Shown piece by piece: positions 6,327 to 6,590 of a stretch of DNA of 6,590 nucleotides. Origin of the DNA: JACCQS01 sp050999295 (GTDB taxonomy: Bacteria > Actinomycetota > Actinomycetes > Mycobacteriales > Geodermatophilaceae). Made by a program: the position numbers and the translations under genes. The notes beneath the pieces were generated by a model. The model had not been told where the DNA came from. It saw nothing but the letters and a program-made list of their open reading frames with translations, and did no database searches. Location of the stretch: contig JBPCPI010000180.1 of the NCBI GenBank assembly GCA_050999295.1, positions 1 to 6,590 of the forward strand, read 5' to 3'. Numbering within the stretch: the first letter of the stretch is position 1; each line of letters opens with the position of its first letter.

Positions 6327-6590
6327 TCATCCCATGTACCTCTTGAACAGCTTGTAAACGTAGAAACACGCGGCGATAACACCCAGGCCCAGCCCCGCGA
6401 GGGCGAATCCGGGGAACGTGTCGAAGGGCAGATCGGCCCACCAGCCGAGGCCGAAGCCCACTACCAGGCACAGGGCAATGGTCAGGCCCATCGACAGCAG
6501 GTCGCTCGGTTCGGGGCCGCAGGCGTCCCTCTCGTGAGGCGACGCTACCAGGGCGTGGCCGGCTGCCCGGCGCGCCTGCCCCGCCGCAAC
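6327..6590 (-). CDS. atpZ: AtpZ/AtpI-family small membrane protein (5' end outside window)
   Basis: The frame is open from the window edge to TGA at 6329-6327, 87 codons visible. The second half has two membrane segments: one around MGLTIALCLVVGFGLGWWAD and one around FPGFALAGLGLGVIAACFYV, joined by a short loop with Asp, ending YKLFKRYMG. This GxGLGWWxD plus FPGF-GLGLGV pattern is that of the F0F1-ATPase gene 1 (AtpZ) family, which sits just before atpI or atpB in many operons and has been tied to Mg/Ca transport or ATP synthase assembly. The only in-window start is ATG at 6491, which would give 54 residues but has no ribosome binding site, so the real start is probably beyond 6590; the upstream part (ERDACGPEPSD) would then be its cytoplasmic N-terminus. 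Confidence 0.75.
   Translation of the reverse strand, partial: VAAGQARRAAGHALVASPHERDACGPEPSDLLSMGLTIALCLVVGFGLGWWADLPFDTFPGFALAGLGLGVIAACFYVYKLFKRYMG

Noticed and set aside
6320..6382. Longer atpI start at 6382
   Set aside because: It would overlap the AtpZ-like gene by more than 50 nt and adds residues unlike AtpI; the GTG at 6319 fits operon spacing.

Overview
The window is most of a bacterial F1Fo ATP synthase operon, entirely on the minus strand, so it is transcribed from high to low coordinates. The very high G+C content and several protein features point to a high-GC actinobacterium (Actinomycetota): a 272-residue long-form delta subunit, an alpha subunit with a basic C-terminal tail, a gamma subunit with an extra acidic loop, and an actinobacterial style of c and a subunits. 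It is not a typical mycobacterium, because delta is not fused to a b-type subunit. I cannot name a genus.

In transcription order the layout is: AtpZ-like small membrane protein (6590-6327, 5' end outside the window); atpI (6319-5921); atpB, subunit a (5924-5175); an 81-nt leader and atpE, subunit c (5093-4806); a first b subunit (4795-4235); a second b-type subunit, called b' here (4254-3709); atpH, delta (3709-2891); a 219-nt gap filled largely by repeats; atpA, alpha (2671-1028); a 108-nt gap filled largely by a related repeat; and atpG, gamma (919-1), cut by the window edge just before its C-terminus. atpD (beta) and atpC (epsilon) would be expected beyond position 1 but are not in the window.

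Together a, c, b and b' build the proton-translocating Fo sector and the peripheral stalk. Delta clamps the stalk to the top of F1, alpha (with beta) forms the catalytic head, and gamma is the rotor shaft. AtpI and AtpZ are accessory membrane proteins linked to c-ring assembly or ion handling. Most junctions are tight (4-nt ATGA overlap, 20-nt overlap, 1-nt TAATG overlap, gaps of 7 and 10 nt). This makes the two repeat-filled gaps around atpA stand out.

The most interesting points are: (1) tandem b and b' genes, collinear without gaps and sharing 29 of 31 bases over the membrane segment; (2) a b'/delta TAATG junction at what appears to be the place where mycobacteria have a b-delta fusion; (3) a family of short hairpin-bearing repeats in exactly two junctions of the operon, one of which supplies the likely ribosome binding site of atpG; (4) two overlapping mini-ORFs between the repeat and atpA; (5) residue changes in the c-ring and in the alpha signature. 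This is a core housekeeping locus with unusual architecture. I see no phage, defence, CRISPR, IS or biosynthetic system in it.
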